A stretch of DNA of 64,000 nt from Hofstenia miamia (taxonomy: Eukaryota > Xenacoelomorpha > Acoela > Hofsteniidae): the NCBI GenBank assembly GCA_900660155.1, contig CABFPE010000097.1, forward strand, positions 1,248,637 through 1,312,636, written 5' to 3'. Each line of letters opens with the position of its first letter. Positions within the stretch are counted from its first letter, which is position 1. A program made the translations under genes and the position numbers. The notes under the pieces were generated by a model that was not told the origin of the DNA, ran no database searches, and saw only the letters and a program-made list of their open reading frames with translations. Shown here piece after piece: positions 11,685-23,810 of the stretch.

Positions 11685-13727
11685 GTATACAATGATATTA
11701 TGTTTAGTTTGAATCCTCGACTCCCATGGCAACTTCTTCCAAAAACATAGGTATATAAAATTTCATATAGATATTCCAATATATAACATGATTGTTACGC
11801 TTCTTATGATTTTTATTGGGTCTCACAAAGTAGTTTTATATTATAATTTTTATGAGTGTGTACCAGTTAATAGTTATGAATCAATAATTTTGTAGATCCT
11901 TGTAAATTGTATAGATATCCAAAATAAATATATAAATTTTTTAGAGAGACAGCTAAAATCCATCTGGCATGAATTGATTGAAATCAAAAAGACACAGAAT
12001 TTAATATTGCAGAGGATTGGCGAGTCTTCTGATTTTGCAGAAGGGGTTTCTCAGACCACTAATCTAGATTTGCCTCTAACTGCCGAACACTATGATACAT
12101 TACAACGACAAATACAAGCTGATCATCATTTATCAAACGCTCTGGTAATTTTTAGTGTATTCTTTATGTAGATAATTGCTTAACAAAGATATATATTGAT
12201 ATATAAGTACGGAAGAGTAAAATGTTTTTGATGCTTACGTGATTTTAATTTAAAGATGCGATTCTAGGAATCTACAATCACGAAAAAATCCACCAATATA
12301 AAATTCTGGTAACGTCTTTTTTCTTTCAGTTTGCAACTCTCAGCTTTTTGCATTATTAATTACTTCTATATTTATTATTTTAATTTAGGTAAGGAGGCTT
12401 TCTTTTCAAGGTGGAAAAGACGTTCGCGATGTTTGTAAAAGAACTATGTGTGCATTTCTTACTCCTGATTTTGCGAAGGAATTTGCTTTGCTTCTGGAGG
12501 CAAGTCTACTAAACGGCAATTTCAAGACTCCCCTTTTCTGCCATTTTTGATAGGTAATCATATCATAATCTACATAAAATAATTATTTTATGACTTTAAG
12601 CTTCTTCGTTATATTTAATTCCTAAGTCGTTTAATCACATTAATGCAATACTAAAGTCATTTAAATATGATGTGCATGCATAAAAACAGTCTATTACTGG
12701 GTTATTTTGTTTTATTCAAAGTAGGCGTTTATAAATTATTGTAATAATTATGATTGTGCAGACAAGTGAAAAGATTAAAGAAAGAAAAGACGTAATAGGG
12801 GAAATAGAAGTAGCTACCTCCAATTGACTATTACATAATTGCATTCTGGACATGGTATTTTCACGTTTTACACCATCACGCATTTTTGCGCAATCTTAGA
12901 TTTATGTCATACTGTAGTTGGAGTGCGTTTTAAATATGTACATATTACTAGATAAATCACTTTCAAAGAAGACAGATCTAAATTATTAATTTTACTATGC
13001 ATACTGCATGCGATATCAAATTAGAATGTTAAGTTGGATATTAATAAAACAGTTTGTTGTGCAACGGTTTGTTTGGTTATGATAATTAAAAATCTGGTGC
13101 TGGTCGTTTTACATCTTTGCCTGAATGTATGCTTTTATGTATGACCCATGTTAACTAGTGTGTGAATAACTTGAAACGCCAATTTTACACGCACTTTATT
13201 GTAAACTATACACACTTGCAATACTTAACAGCAGTGTTTTAACCAGCGTTAATGTTTAGCAAAGTAATTTTTTGAACATTGCAAAATGGAAACTAATTTG
13301 AATTTTATTATGAAAATGTTTAAAATTTAATAGTAAAATTGCATATAATTTATAGAACAATAAAATTTTTACAATATGGTATATTATAAGTTGCTCATTC
13401 GAAAATCGTGATTTCATATCTTAAAACATTGTGTTATTATCTTAGAATGCACGTCTGTAAAGCACTTTAAAGAAATTTACGGATTTCAAGGCCTTTAAAG
13501 ATGCGTTTTAATGCATAATGTACTTTTGAAGAAACTAACGCACTTGTTTACATGAGAATGTATTGTAAATAACACTATATTATTATTAGTTTGGTTACAA
13601 TCGTTTTTTAGATGCAATTCGTTGGAACAAATTGGCGAAATGTGCTGAAAAAAAGGACATTTTGGAAGGCATTAGACGATTTTTTAAAAACAATGCAGAC
13701 ATTATACGGCGTTCTACAAAAATATAA
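11420..13727 (+). CDS. DUF4806-like multi-exon gene inside the 3.6-kb element (partial)
   Basis: Segments with splice signals on both sides: 11420-11464 (45 nt, LEEQSETCDRNLPSL), 11507-11599 (93 nt, SMSPLHFHEMRSPDIP...), 11947-12144 (198 nt) and 12389-12499 or a little further. The first three are bounded by AG and GT and are multiples of three in phase 0, which supports real exons. The third and fourth give 'LPLTAEHYDTLQRQIQADH' followed by 'VRRLSFQGGKDVRDVCKRTM'. This matches my memory of DUF4806 (LPL.....LE..L......L...LS..GG..V.D...R.). A last exon, 13612-13727, reads AIRWNKLAK...GIRRFFKNNADIIRR and stops at TAA. The first exon and one between 12499 and 13612 are not identified; the end of exon four may use a GC donor (GAG/gcaagt). 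The function of DUF4806 proteins is unknown; many copies in invertebrates are mobile-element cargo. Confidence 0.6.
11617..11678. repeat. (AT)n microsatellite
   Basis: Long uninterrupted AT run in the intron after the second exon of the DUF4806-like gene. Confidence 0.9.
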
Positions 13728-14212
13728 TTTTTTGTTGTGTTATTTTTTTGATTATTTGTCAGTTTTCATGTGATTGTTTTATTTCTAAATTTTGCTTACA
13801 ATTACTACAAATGGTTTGCTTAAATAGTTTTTTAATTACCTTATCATGCAAAGGGTGAAAAGTAATTGACATCAATATTTTCTAAATTCTACTTCCTATG
13901 GGTTTGCTTACAGAATTTCTTTAAATCACATTAAAAGGATAATTTTGCATTTAATAGTATAACAGCAGAAAATTATTTTAATTTCATAATTTGCTTATTA
14001 ATTTTGCAGTAATATAAATAAAATAAAATTTGACGTTGTTAGTGATAAAGTGCTAACGATGCGCTAAATATTTTATATAGAAATGAGTATGCGTTTCGTT
14101 AGCTTAAAGTCGCTAACGTTACGTTAATTTCCATTGGTCAAAATGCGCTAATTTTTCGTGAACGTGGCGCTCTCACATTTCGCTCGCGCTGCGCTAACTT
14201 GGTTTTACTGGG

Positions 14213-15340
14213 AGGCGTGTTTTTCCGCAAATGTTATTACAAATAACTTTGACACATTTAGGTTCTGCATATTTCTTCAAACATATCAATGCAAATGCAA
14301 ATAAATTTATTAAGAATATGCATTTGAAGGAGCTAGTATTGTTGATGACGGTTCTTTTTTAGTTATTGTAGTATAGATGGTGGACCTCCTTCCTTAAATG
14401 CTACACGGCGGCATATGATGCAAAATCCTTGATTGATGAAGCATCCCGAAATCTTCTCAAACGTTCAAACACTCTGGTATCAAAAGATCATTTCTCGTTG
14501 GAGTTTCGCCAGATGTTTCAGAGAATTGTTATAACATTAAGTCTTTGTGGATGAAAGTACGCATTCATAAAATGGAGAGATCGTTTACTGATGCGTGGAT
14601 CTGAAATTGGCAAATATCCTTCATGGACTTATGACCCATGGTTCATTGCACCCATGTAATTATTGTGTCATTAGCAACCACTATAATTAGAACAAAGGAG
14701 CAGAAAGAGCATTGGGTAACCTCAAACAGTTCTTTTGGAAATATTACTACTCAGGAATTAATAGAAAGGACTCCAAGAAACTCGGAAATGTAGTGCATCC
14801 TTCTCTTTTGTCTTCGCAAAATGCCTCGTCATTAATTCTTTCTTTGGTTCCACTACCTGAGCTTCACTTGCTAACAGGACCAGTGAACACAATGTATTCG
14901 GCAATTCCTTCTTCTTAGCCATGTAGCATCAAGTGGTTGGAGAGATGTTACGTTCAAATGGAGCAACAGCAAGGATGATGCTTTACAGATAATGCAGTCA
15001 TGAAATTACTTAAAATCATTGATATCCTGGATAGCATTTGTCCTCTTCAATGTAAGCCATTTGTGAAAGCTAGTGCACGTTTGCATTCTGATTGCAAAAC
15101 CGCGATTACGTCTTTTAGACAGGATTATCCAGCCCTGGAAATCAGTGTCACTCCCAAATTTCATATGGTATTTTAACATATTGATGAGTTTTGCTCCTTG
15201 AAAGGAATGGGACTTGGACCGTTGTCTGAACAAGCCAGTAAAGGCATGCACTTTGACTTCACTCAAGAGTGGGAAATGTTTAGGATAAATACTATCAGCC
15301 ATCCAGGCTTCTCGCTCAGTAAGCATCCATAACAGCAAAA
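14213..15340 (+). pseudogene. Repeat-encoded ORF of unknown family, 3' half
   Basis: Continuation of the ORF interrupted at 10618. Plus-strand fragments include 'LLTGPVNTMYSAIPSS' (near 14870), 'KLLKIIDILDSICPLQCKPF' (from about 15003), 'ISVTPKFHMVF' and 'GLGPLSEQASKGMHFDF' (near 15215). The last blocks resemble the TPK.HAVF.H and GLG..SEQASE..H.DF blocks I recall from anonymous invertebrate repeat ORFs. Stops and frame changes show it is inactive. No catalytic motif of a known transposase superfamily is recognisable. Confidence 0.5.
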
Positions 15341-15987
15341 ATGCCTGACCGCTTATTTTTTATAATTTCTTCTGTGTTCGTTTGTTACTCAATGTAAAAC
15401 AAGAGATTCATCTTTTAAATAAATTTGACTTTTTCTCGACTATAACTTTGATTTACAAGTTTATCTTACAGTGAGCAAACTATTCATCTATTAACCATAT
15501 CTAACAAGAGAAATACCATCAATCAACGAGCATCAACGGCGAAAATAGACGACTTTACTATTGATTTAATTAAATTAAGGTAAAACTTAGATGGTATGTG
15601 TATTTACATTAGCTAATTCATCCAATCAGATGAAACATAATACAAAACTTTTATCGGATTAATAGAAAGTACATTGTATAAAACAATTAAAAATTATTTC
15701 CCATATTCTTAAATTAAGGTCATGTAATTATGATACTACTCATAAATGAAATTGAAAAATAATGTATAGGTTTACCTTAATTGTTTTCTTATATTCCTTA
15801 TATTATATATAAGTGAAGTCTCCGCCAATTTAGAGAACTGAAATGATGATTTAGATATGCAACAATTCGCATTTTTGAAAGGTAGACCTTTTGCAAAAAA
15901 TCAAAGATTTTCTTTTTGGCGATTTCAGAAAATTTGGTTTCACTCATGGCATATTTTTAAATTTTTTTCGACCCTTCTGACACACCG

Positions 15988-16018
<31 letters not shown>

Positions 16019-16408
16019 CTTTTGAAATTTAAAAAGAATTTCCTAAAAACTAAATATTTTCATTTTTATTGAAATGTAATCTCAGTGTCTATATGACACA
16101 TTATATTGTAAAATTTGAATGAAATGCATTTTACTAAAAACAAAATATTTGAAACAACCTTAAAAACAGTTCCTATTCACCCCATTTAATGGTACTAAGG
16201 AATTTTCATTTCTAATTTTTATTGTGCAACTTGAAAAAAATTTTTTACAGGGGGCAGCTCCCTCTGTATCCACCCCTGGTTTTAATACAGTTTTAAAATA
16301 CAATAATACCCATGGTATAGAGTACTTCGTCTCCATTTTCTGCTGTACAAAATACAGTTATTCTGAATATTATTTCTCAATTAGTTTATATAGATACAAC
16401 CAGTTAAA
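15341..16408. other. AT-rich spacer with microsatellite and a possible hAT tip
   Basis: (AT)n at about 15989-16014. At 16245-16279 the GC-richer text ending 'gtatccacccctgg' looks like the right end of a hAT element (inverse of CAGGGGTGGATAC), but no matching left end or 8-bp duplication was found. No gene seen. Confidence 0.4.
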
Positions 16409-16592
16409 TTTCTTAGAAGAAAAGCACTTATTATCGACTCATGTTTATGGCGGATCAAAATATTGAAAAAATGGGGAAATTCATTCAAAAGGAATTAATT
16501 CAATTAAGCATAAAAAAGCTTCTTTTTGATTTGTACTGTACTAAGTAAGCTAAACTCATGTTATAAGTTAAGCTCACTCGGGACATTCAATT
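16409..16592. repeat. 184-bp contig-end duplicate, left copy
   Basis: Identical to 16614-16797 and separated from it only by 21 Ns. Most simply an unmerged overlap between two contigs rather than a biological repeat. Confidence 0.9.
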
Positions 16593-16613
16593 NNNNNNNN
16601 NNNNNNNNNNNNN
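16593..16613. other. Assembly gap, 21 Ns
   Basis: Run of N between identical 184-bp flanks. The true gap size may be negative. Confidence 0.98.
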
Positions 16614-16797
16614 TTTCTTAGAAGAAAAGCACTTATTATCGACTCATGTTTATGGCGGATCAAAATATTGAAAAAATGGGGAAATTCATTCAAAAGGAAT
16701 TAATTCAATTAAGCATAAAAAAGCTTCTTTTTGATTTGTACTGTACTAAGTAAGCTAAACTCATGTTATAAGTTAAGCTCACTCGGGACATTCAATT
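16614..16797. repeat. 184-bp contig-end duplicate, right copy
   Basis: Starts tttcttagaag and ends gggacattcaatt, as the left copy does, and then continues into new sequence. Confidence 0.9.
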
Positions 16798-18700
16798 AGT
16801 GTTTTGCGGGTGGCCCGATGACCGCCGGTCGACCTGATGCTACCGGGCATTGGCGGGAGGGCACGGGCACATAATTTCTCCCAGAAACTTATCTAAATAT
16901 TTATGTTTTGTATACGTTTCTCTTAAAGCTTTCTCTTAGATGTATTTATGTTTGATTTCAATTATATGATGCCTTGCAAATTTTGTCTAATGCATGCTTG
17001 AAAGTCCAATTGGTTTTCTAAGGTGCTTGTTAGAAATCAGACTCAATTTTGTTTATGCGTCTATATTTAATCTATCGGCGGACTTCGAGAACAGTGGAGT
17101 ATGGGCAAGAGAACATGGGGTCAGGCCTGTAGACACGGGGGTTGGGTGGAACGAGCTCCCTGAAAGGTCAGGCATCCCCTCCTGAACAATAAAGCAGAAC
17201 AACATGTAAAAATAATATTTGCTCTCAATTATGTCATGAAATGCATTTTTAATGTCTATTTTTTCAATATTTTCAAAATTTTTCGAGGGGCTTCGCCGTG
17301 CATTTGGTTCTCACTTGATGAGTACTAGATGACCCTGCATACGCATATGCATGCAACAAATGTCTATTGTAATTTTCAATAATATGAATGAAAATAAGGC
17401 AGAAAATGCAGTTTGTTGCACAAAAAAAGACTATATTTATAAATTAAATTTGCCACTTTTTAAAATTTAAAAAATTATAATTCTTATTGTAAAATCTAGT
17501 AAATTTAGTTGGAATAATTTTGTAAAACTGACGATGACTTTGTAAGTCGAAATATATCTCTGCATGTTCTTAGTAAGCTTAAAATTACCTTCGTTAAATG
17601 TTTCACGTACTCTAGGCACATGAGAAACGCTTAGCGCATACATTGAACATAACTGAGGAGCACATTTTTTAATATACAATGATTTCTAAATTTCTCAATA
17701 AACTTGGCGAAAGTTGTTTGAAAATGTTGGAAATCCGATTGGGTTCATATGGCAAGAATAGGCAGTTAGGGCTAATTGATATCTTACGAATGCATTTATG
17801 AGATTTTTGTGTTGCATTGTACCAGTTGTGTGACGCAATAGTTTTTTCCTGTTGTGTTGGTTGTTGTGTGAAAAACTTACACAATAACAAGCTTGAGGCC
17901 TCGAGCCCTGGAAACATCACATAACCTCAAGTATTTCGTTTTTTTTCAACAGGTTTCTCACGGCCCTCTCATACTTCAGCGGCTGTGGTGTTGAAGATCC
18001 TAAGAAATTCCTCGGTTAATTAGGATTGAAACATATACTATTTTATATAGAATGAAGATGATGATATGATCATTTACTTGAATAAGTTTGGACGCATTGC
18101 TGTATGTATTTGGATTATTCATATGAATCTAAACTAAATTACAGTCTGTAATTGTACATTTATTTGATAAAATCACTGAGAGTAAATGCTTTTAGCAAAA
18201 CCCTTAAAGATTCTCTCAAAGAAAAACTTAAGTCTTTGAATTTAAGACATTGAGAGTACTTAGTAAATGTCTATTGCATATTGAACTTCTACTACCAGCA
18301 CGTCATGAGGAGCACTTGATATTATAAAGGCTGACATTATAATCAACATTCATTTAGGATTTTGAAGAAGTTAAAAATGCCATTCATCACATTTGAGAAC
18401 TTCAATGAAGCAATGAAAAATATAAAACTATTGTATTGTTCACATCATGTTCATTATACGAGTCGATTTCGAGTTAAATATAGTTTAGCTTAACGAAAAA
18501 TATAAGTCTAAATATAATTGTAGCTCAACTCGAACTCCACTCAAGCCTCAAAAAGTCCACTCACAGTGGCCTAGTATATAGTACCATGCATATTAATTGG
18601 AACACCAGTTTCAGAAGTGATATCTTTAAATATTACAGAGCGTGGCAAAAATAAATACATTAGTGATTACAAATCATGAAAATGACAATTGTGAAATGTT
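16798..18700. other. Spacer with GC-rich patches, no gene recognised
   Basis: Two GC-rich patches (about 16800-16875 and 17090-17180) stand out from the AT-rich background and may be transposon remains. A 63-codon frame at 16994-17185 spans the second but has no recognisable motif. The rest is AT-rich. Confidence 0.35.
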
Positions 18701-18729
18701 TGCATGAATGTTTAGCGTTTATTATGCCC

Positions 18730-19255
18730 TCAACGAGACTTTCGAAGAGACTGAATACGAGGCATGCTTTCATACAGGTTGTCCTTATGCATCATTAGTC
18801 TGCCAGATGTGTTGACTCTTTTGATCAATTCATTCTTTGTGGTGCAGAGATGCTGATGCACATTTCTCTTAAAACAGATCACAAATTCTCAATGTTTATA
18901 TCAGGGCTGTAGGGTGGCCACTCAAGGACCTCTAGGCCATGGTCATGAAGATATTTGAGGACACGTTTGGCTGTATGGCAGGGTGCTATGTCCTGTTGAA
19001 AATGGCATTTTCTTGTTGAAACCCAGAAATATTAGGGTGTAAATGAGTTTCGAGAATGTACAGGTATTGATCTGCATTCATTGACCTAACAACAGCAGTT
19101 AAAGTTCCAGGTCCATACGAAGAAATGCAGCCCCAAAACATGACCTTCACAACAAATGGGCGTGAGGTGTTCCAATTAATATGCACGGGTCTGTACATTC
19201 TTCCCTCCCACTAGACATGAACATGGGCCGACTCTCTTAAATTAATGTCAAATCA
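18730..19255 (-). mobile_element. Tc1-like transposase relic, catalytic half
   Basis: On the minus strand: 'FDINLRESAHVHV' (position of the first catalytic Asp), 'VMFWGCISSYGPGTLTAV' at about 19160-19105, 'HFQQDIAPCHTAKRVLKYL' (second Asp), 'EWPPYSPDINIENL' (region of the third acidic residue) and a C-terminal 'LYESMPRIQSLRKSR' before TGA. The FQQ(E/D) segment occurs twice in a row (19015 and 18990 area), a small local duplication that shifts the frame. The N-terminal DNA-binding part and the TIRs were not found. Inactive copy. Confidence 0.85.
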
Positions 19256-19664
19256 CTCTATTTTTGTATTTTAGCAAATTTTTTAATGCTCTAGTTTGCT
19301 AGAGTAACGTTGGGTACATTATATAGGGTCAAGGGCCGGCACACAACCATCTATTTATATTAATTTGTTACTATAATTGTATTATTGATACGCGACCTGA
19401 AATGCAAATATTTTCAATGATAATTTTGAAATTGTCAATTTGCGTTTAATCTAAATTAATCTAGGCTTTTTTTACAACCTTCAATGTTTTCTTCAAAAAA
19501 TTTTAAATGTTTATTACTCACAAACTAATATAAATATCAAGTAATCTGAAAACATCACAATATTATTTTGACTTTCATTTACGTACTAAAACGACGTCTC
19601 ATTGTAGAGTCGTATTTGAGTCAGACACAGGAATAATGTCTTAGCACAAATTTCCACCATAGCA
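19256..19664. other. AT-rich spacer
   Basis: No gene or repeat seen between the Tc1 relic and the next hAT element. Confidence 0.45.
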
Positions 19665-19672
19665 GAGCAGCA

Positions 19673-21724
19673 CAGAGATGAAAGCGGTACCCTCAATTAG
19701 TGACCATGACCGGTCCAGTTCCGGTCACTCCTGACTGGTGTTAACCGGCCTGTTACCCAATTTATTCTTATGTGGGTACAGGATTTGATCGGTCCTCACA
19801 TTATGAAGTACTAGTTATGACCGCTTTAGCTGTTTTCGCCGTTTGTGACCATACTCCTGTTTCAGTTCGTTTTTTTTGGATCCGGAAATCAAAATAATCC
19901 CGTCAAGGAAAAAATTCCGAAACTCGTAGTTTACTCTGAAAATATAATTTAATAATGAATAAATTATGGGATTTTATTGGTTTGTACCCCTAACCTTAAG
20001 CAGCCTGGTGATTTTTAAAAATGTTTTATGATCCTATAAAATAACTTTAAACGCTTACAGTTCAAAAACTATTAATGGCTCCGCGAACTGTAACTTTGCG
20101 CACGGCACGCCTGAATGTGTTTGGAATATCTTTGCACATATTAAGAAACAGTCAAAGTTCTTTGTTGCTTTCATGGGCACAAAATCTTCTAAATACATTA
20201 ACACTAGGTATGGAGAGAATATAAATCTTTTTCAAAAATTCGAAAATTTCTAAGAAAACTTGTTAATCTCTTCGACAATTTCTCCCACAGCAATAAGCTA
20301 CAATAGAAACTTTCAACATTCCATTAATTTATGTTCCAAGATTTTCAAATTTGGAAATAGGTTTCGAGAAAATTTTTTGTAAACGTATAAAAACGGTTTG
20401 TCCTTTAAAACGGACGCTAGGCTGCTTAAGGTTAAAGGCACATTGGGCAATATTTAAATTGAAATTTTGTCTGCGCCGTATCGAGTCCGCATGTTTGGTT
20501 TTCTAAATAAACCGATATTGAAATTTATCTAGTATCATAAATGGTATGTAAACTTATTCAGACTTGCAGTACTGTTGGACAAAAGGTTTGCATTAATTGT
20601 TAATTTCTAATTAAATGTTTGAAGTTTACCTTGTTATTAATATAAATTTCCAAGATGAGGAACTTCATATATTTAATAATTGTGTTTCCTTAGAGTTCAA
20701 CTTCATTTTTTCGATAAAAATATTTTAGGGATTTGATAGAACTTACAAATTCAACAAGTTTCAAAGTAAAAGTAAAATGAGCAAAAGTTTCAATGGATAA
20801 ATTTGCCTCAAGCACTCTTCAAAATTTTTTGCCCCATAGAGTAAGGACATTTGTAGCAGTGTATGAAATTTTACTAGCTCCAATGTCATTTGAGTTTTTG
20901 TATTTCACAAGCATAATATATAAAATTGCTGCATATGCAAAGTATTTTGTATTTGAGGAAAGTTTAGTAGATTACCTTTGGATTCAAATTTAAAAACTTA
21001 AGTTGTTGTCCGGTAAAGTAACCTGGAGCTGCTGCGTGATCGCTTATCTGTTCAGTGGGAGACCATAGGAGAAGAAACCCTTTCACAAAGTGTATTTGCG
21101 CCTGTAATGCAAAAAATAGGGGTAAAAATATGGGAGATATTTGGGAGAAAGTTTAGATTTACCTGGAACATTGAGATAGCTGAAGAAATAACACGTTTAG
21201 CGGAACATAATTTTTGAAAATTGGGACATGAGGAATTTGCTTATGATGCGGAACTTTTCCGCCTATTGCGGGACGGCTGGCATATATACAGGTGAAAGTT
21301 AAATGGAAAGTTACATTTGAATATTGTACTATTGTTTAGATACTTAGAGCTCTTATTTACAGAATTTGTACCACTGAATCGACATTCAATGTTCAATGGC
21401 ACTTGCTTTGATTCAAAAAAAGACTACTTGACCCACGTTAGTGAATTGTATATGCGATTTTCTAACTTTTCAGTACAGTGTTCCTAAGTGAACTTTTTCG
21501 TAAATTATAGTGTATTTACAATCATATTTTAGTAAATATAATTATGGTTATTGTCTCGTGTTTTCGCAGCTTGAGATTTGAGAAACTCCCAGATTAAATT
21601 AGTTGACCGGTATGACCAGAGACACATCTTAAAGTTACAGGTTTTGACCGGTGAAGTGAAATTAGGAGTGACCAGATCCGTTCCGGTCTGGTCCGTGGTC
21701 AGTACCGACAGGCGTCCATCTCTG
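19673..21724. mobile_element. hAT-type non-autonomous element, 2,052 bp
   Basis: Inverted ends begin cagagatgaaagc on the left and cagagatggacgc on the right (read inward). Similarity extends through 'gaccggtccagttccggtca'-like GC-rich subterminal sequence on both sides. The flanks gagcagca (19665-19672) and gggcagca (21725-21732) are an 8-bp duplication with one mismatch. Eight-base duplications plus CAG...CTG tips indicate hAT. No transposase found inside; a TA-flanked MITE is nested at 19993-20432. Confidence 0.85.
19993..20432. mobile_element. 440-bp MITE with TA duplications nested in the hAT element
   Basis: Ends are accttaagcagcct and its exact inverse, flanked by TA on both sides (19991-19992 and 20433-20434). 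This fits a Tc1/mariner-type MITE. No coding sequence. Confidence 0.8.
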
Positions 21725-21732
21725 GGGCAGCA

Positions 21733-23810
21733 CATATGCTTATACTTGTATCAATATCCAAGTATTTCCAAAATTCTTAAAATGCTTCAATTATAATTTT
21801 TGAAATTGTGAATGCAACGAGTGTATACATACGATTACACTCTTAGTTTACGAAAAATCACAATATAATTAAATTTATATATTTTGTACGTACACTACAT
21901 CACTTTTCAAAATAGATCATTACTCAATTTTACGAAACCTAACAAAATTAACAATTTTTAAGAAAATGTTTTTGATGGACAACTTAAAATGTTTACTTTA
22001 GAAATATAATCATTCTGTAAAACGATAGAAAGTTGGAAACAAAGTGAAGAACTAAATACTAATGACTAAGACTACGTCAGCATCAAATACTCAGATTGTG
22101 TTAAATAGGTTTCGAAAAGTTCAGTTGAAAAGTTAGGTTGTGAGGGCCATAGTTTGTAAACAACAAAAATAGCCAGCCATATTGCGGTGATTGCACTTGG
22201 TTATTGAACTGCGGATGTTGAACATCTGCATACGTCAATACCTAAAAATCAGTCATTGGATTTAGTAAAACAGAAACTAAATAGACACGAACATTTGGTA
22301 TACTAAAAATATTATTTTTCATGTAATTGAAATAATAAAAACTATATATAAAAATAGAGTTTTTAAATTTCGTAATAAAAAGTATGTCAAACTCTTTAAT
22401 AAAAAGATTTAGTACTTTTTATGTTGCCTCAAGAAAATAAAAGTTCAATGTTTGTTATTACATATGAACTAATTTCTGAAAGTAAACAAGAAGGTAAATA
22501 GCAAATTCCTACTATATGGTTGTTCTTTTTTAAATGTTTATAAATTTGTAAATTTTGTAATTTTAATTTTTTCTTGAAAAGGTTTTGCTGAAACGTACGT
22601 GAAATATATTACCCTGCATTTTTGTTTTCGTTTGCTTATCATTTATCAACCTCGCTATATCTCAGTTTAGTCAATCATTGGGAAGGCTACTCAAAACGAT
22701 CAGCCCTTACTTGCAACTCTGAACCCGACACTGAAAAAAATTATTAGCATTGTTTTGATGACGAAGAAACAACGAGATAGTTTCTTTAAACATCCTCAAA
22801 TACTATAATTCAGACCTTGGAAAATCTTATGATTAAATAGAAACTTAGTCCAAAATTGAATTCATGGTTGGATTTCTAAATCAACAAGGTACCCAACAAC
22901 ACTGCAGCTGTTACAGCAAACAGCAAACAAGTGCTGTTTAAAGCAGCAAATGAAATTAATAACTGTGTTGTGTACAGTCTACTAATATCGTCCAATCCCT
23001 CCAAAAGTGGATCAAAGATGCACAAAAATTAAGACCAGAGTTGAAATCATTGATAAAGATAATGGCAACCCCAAGTAGGTCAATATTATATAATTGGAGC
23101 CTCATTAATATTAATTCATTTAACAACTGTGTTTTCTGTTGTGTACATTCATAACTTCTCATTCCTCGTACTTTATCAATTTCTAGAGTGGGTGATCCAC
23201 TTTTCATTTGGTACAATTTTCAAAACATTTACAAAGCACCAGGTATTAAAACATAGTATGATTTGCATAGTGTTTCAGGCAGACACCTTGTTGCCATTAA
23301 TTCCAATGATGATTAGATATTATTACTATTTTTATTCATTTTTACAGTCTATGTTTCATAGATATTTTTTGTATTATATGTTTCTTAGATATTTTATCAA
23401 TTTTACTGTTTTTATCAATTTCCTATTTTGTAGTTGTTTTTAATAGTCTCTTTCATAGTACATTGCTTTTCTTTTAACCCTGCTTAAAAACTATGTTATT
23501 GCCCCTATCAATGCAATGGCAGAGCTTAGCCATCAATTTTTTATCTATCCTATCTAACAAATAAGTAAGAAAATATCAAAGCTGTTAACAACAAAAGAGC
23601 CCTGTAAATCACACATTTGATAAGTTAACACTGAAACAATAAATTTACATGAAAAAGAGTCATTTGCTAATATTGATTAAAGTCGGAACCTTTGAAGAGA
23701 TATTAAATCAAAGAAGGAAATGATTAAGCTCATTAAGCTTATGTTTTGAAACCAATACATATTTTCCTAAATCGTCAGAAGTCCTAAAGCTTGATGGAAG
23801 TTATTAGTTT
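21733..23810. other. AT-rich spacer, no gene recognised
   Basis: Several short frames (for example 23129-23443, hydrophobic and Phe/Tyr rich) look like AT-rich chance frames. No repeat structure resolved. Confidence 0.4.

Larger units (their letters stand above)
10619..14212 (+). mobile_element. 3.6-kb DNA element with TIRs, carrying a DUF4806-like gene
   Basis: Both ends are the same 21-bp sequence inverted; its first bases are cccagtaaaaccaagttagc (left 10619, right end 14212). Subterminal regions are rich in 'ttagcg' and 'gctaacg' words, as expected of transposase-binding repeats. The insertion interrupts the ORF at 9830-10618, which resumes at 14213. I cannot see a clear target-site duplication. 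The interior holds exons of a DUF4806-like gene, a MITE at 11116-11325 and an AT tract. No transposase is recognised, so the superfamily is open. Confidence 0.8.
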
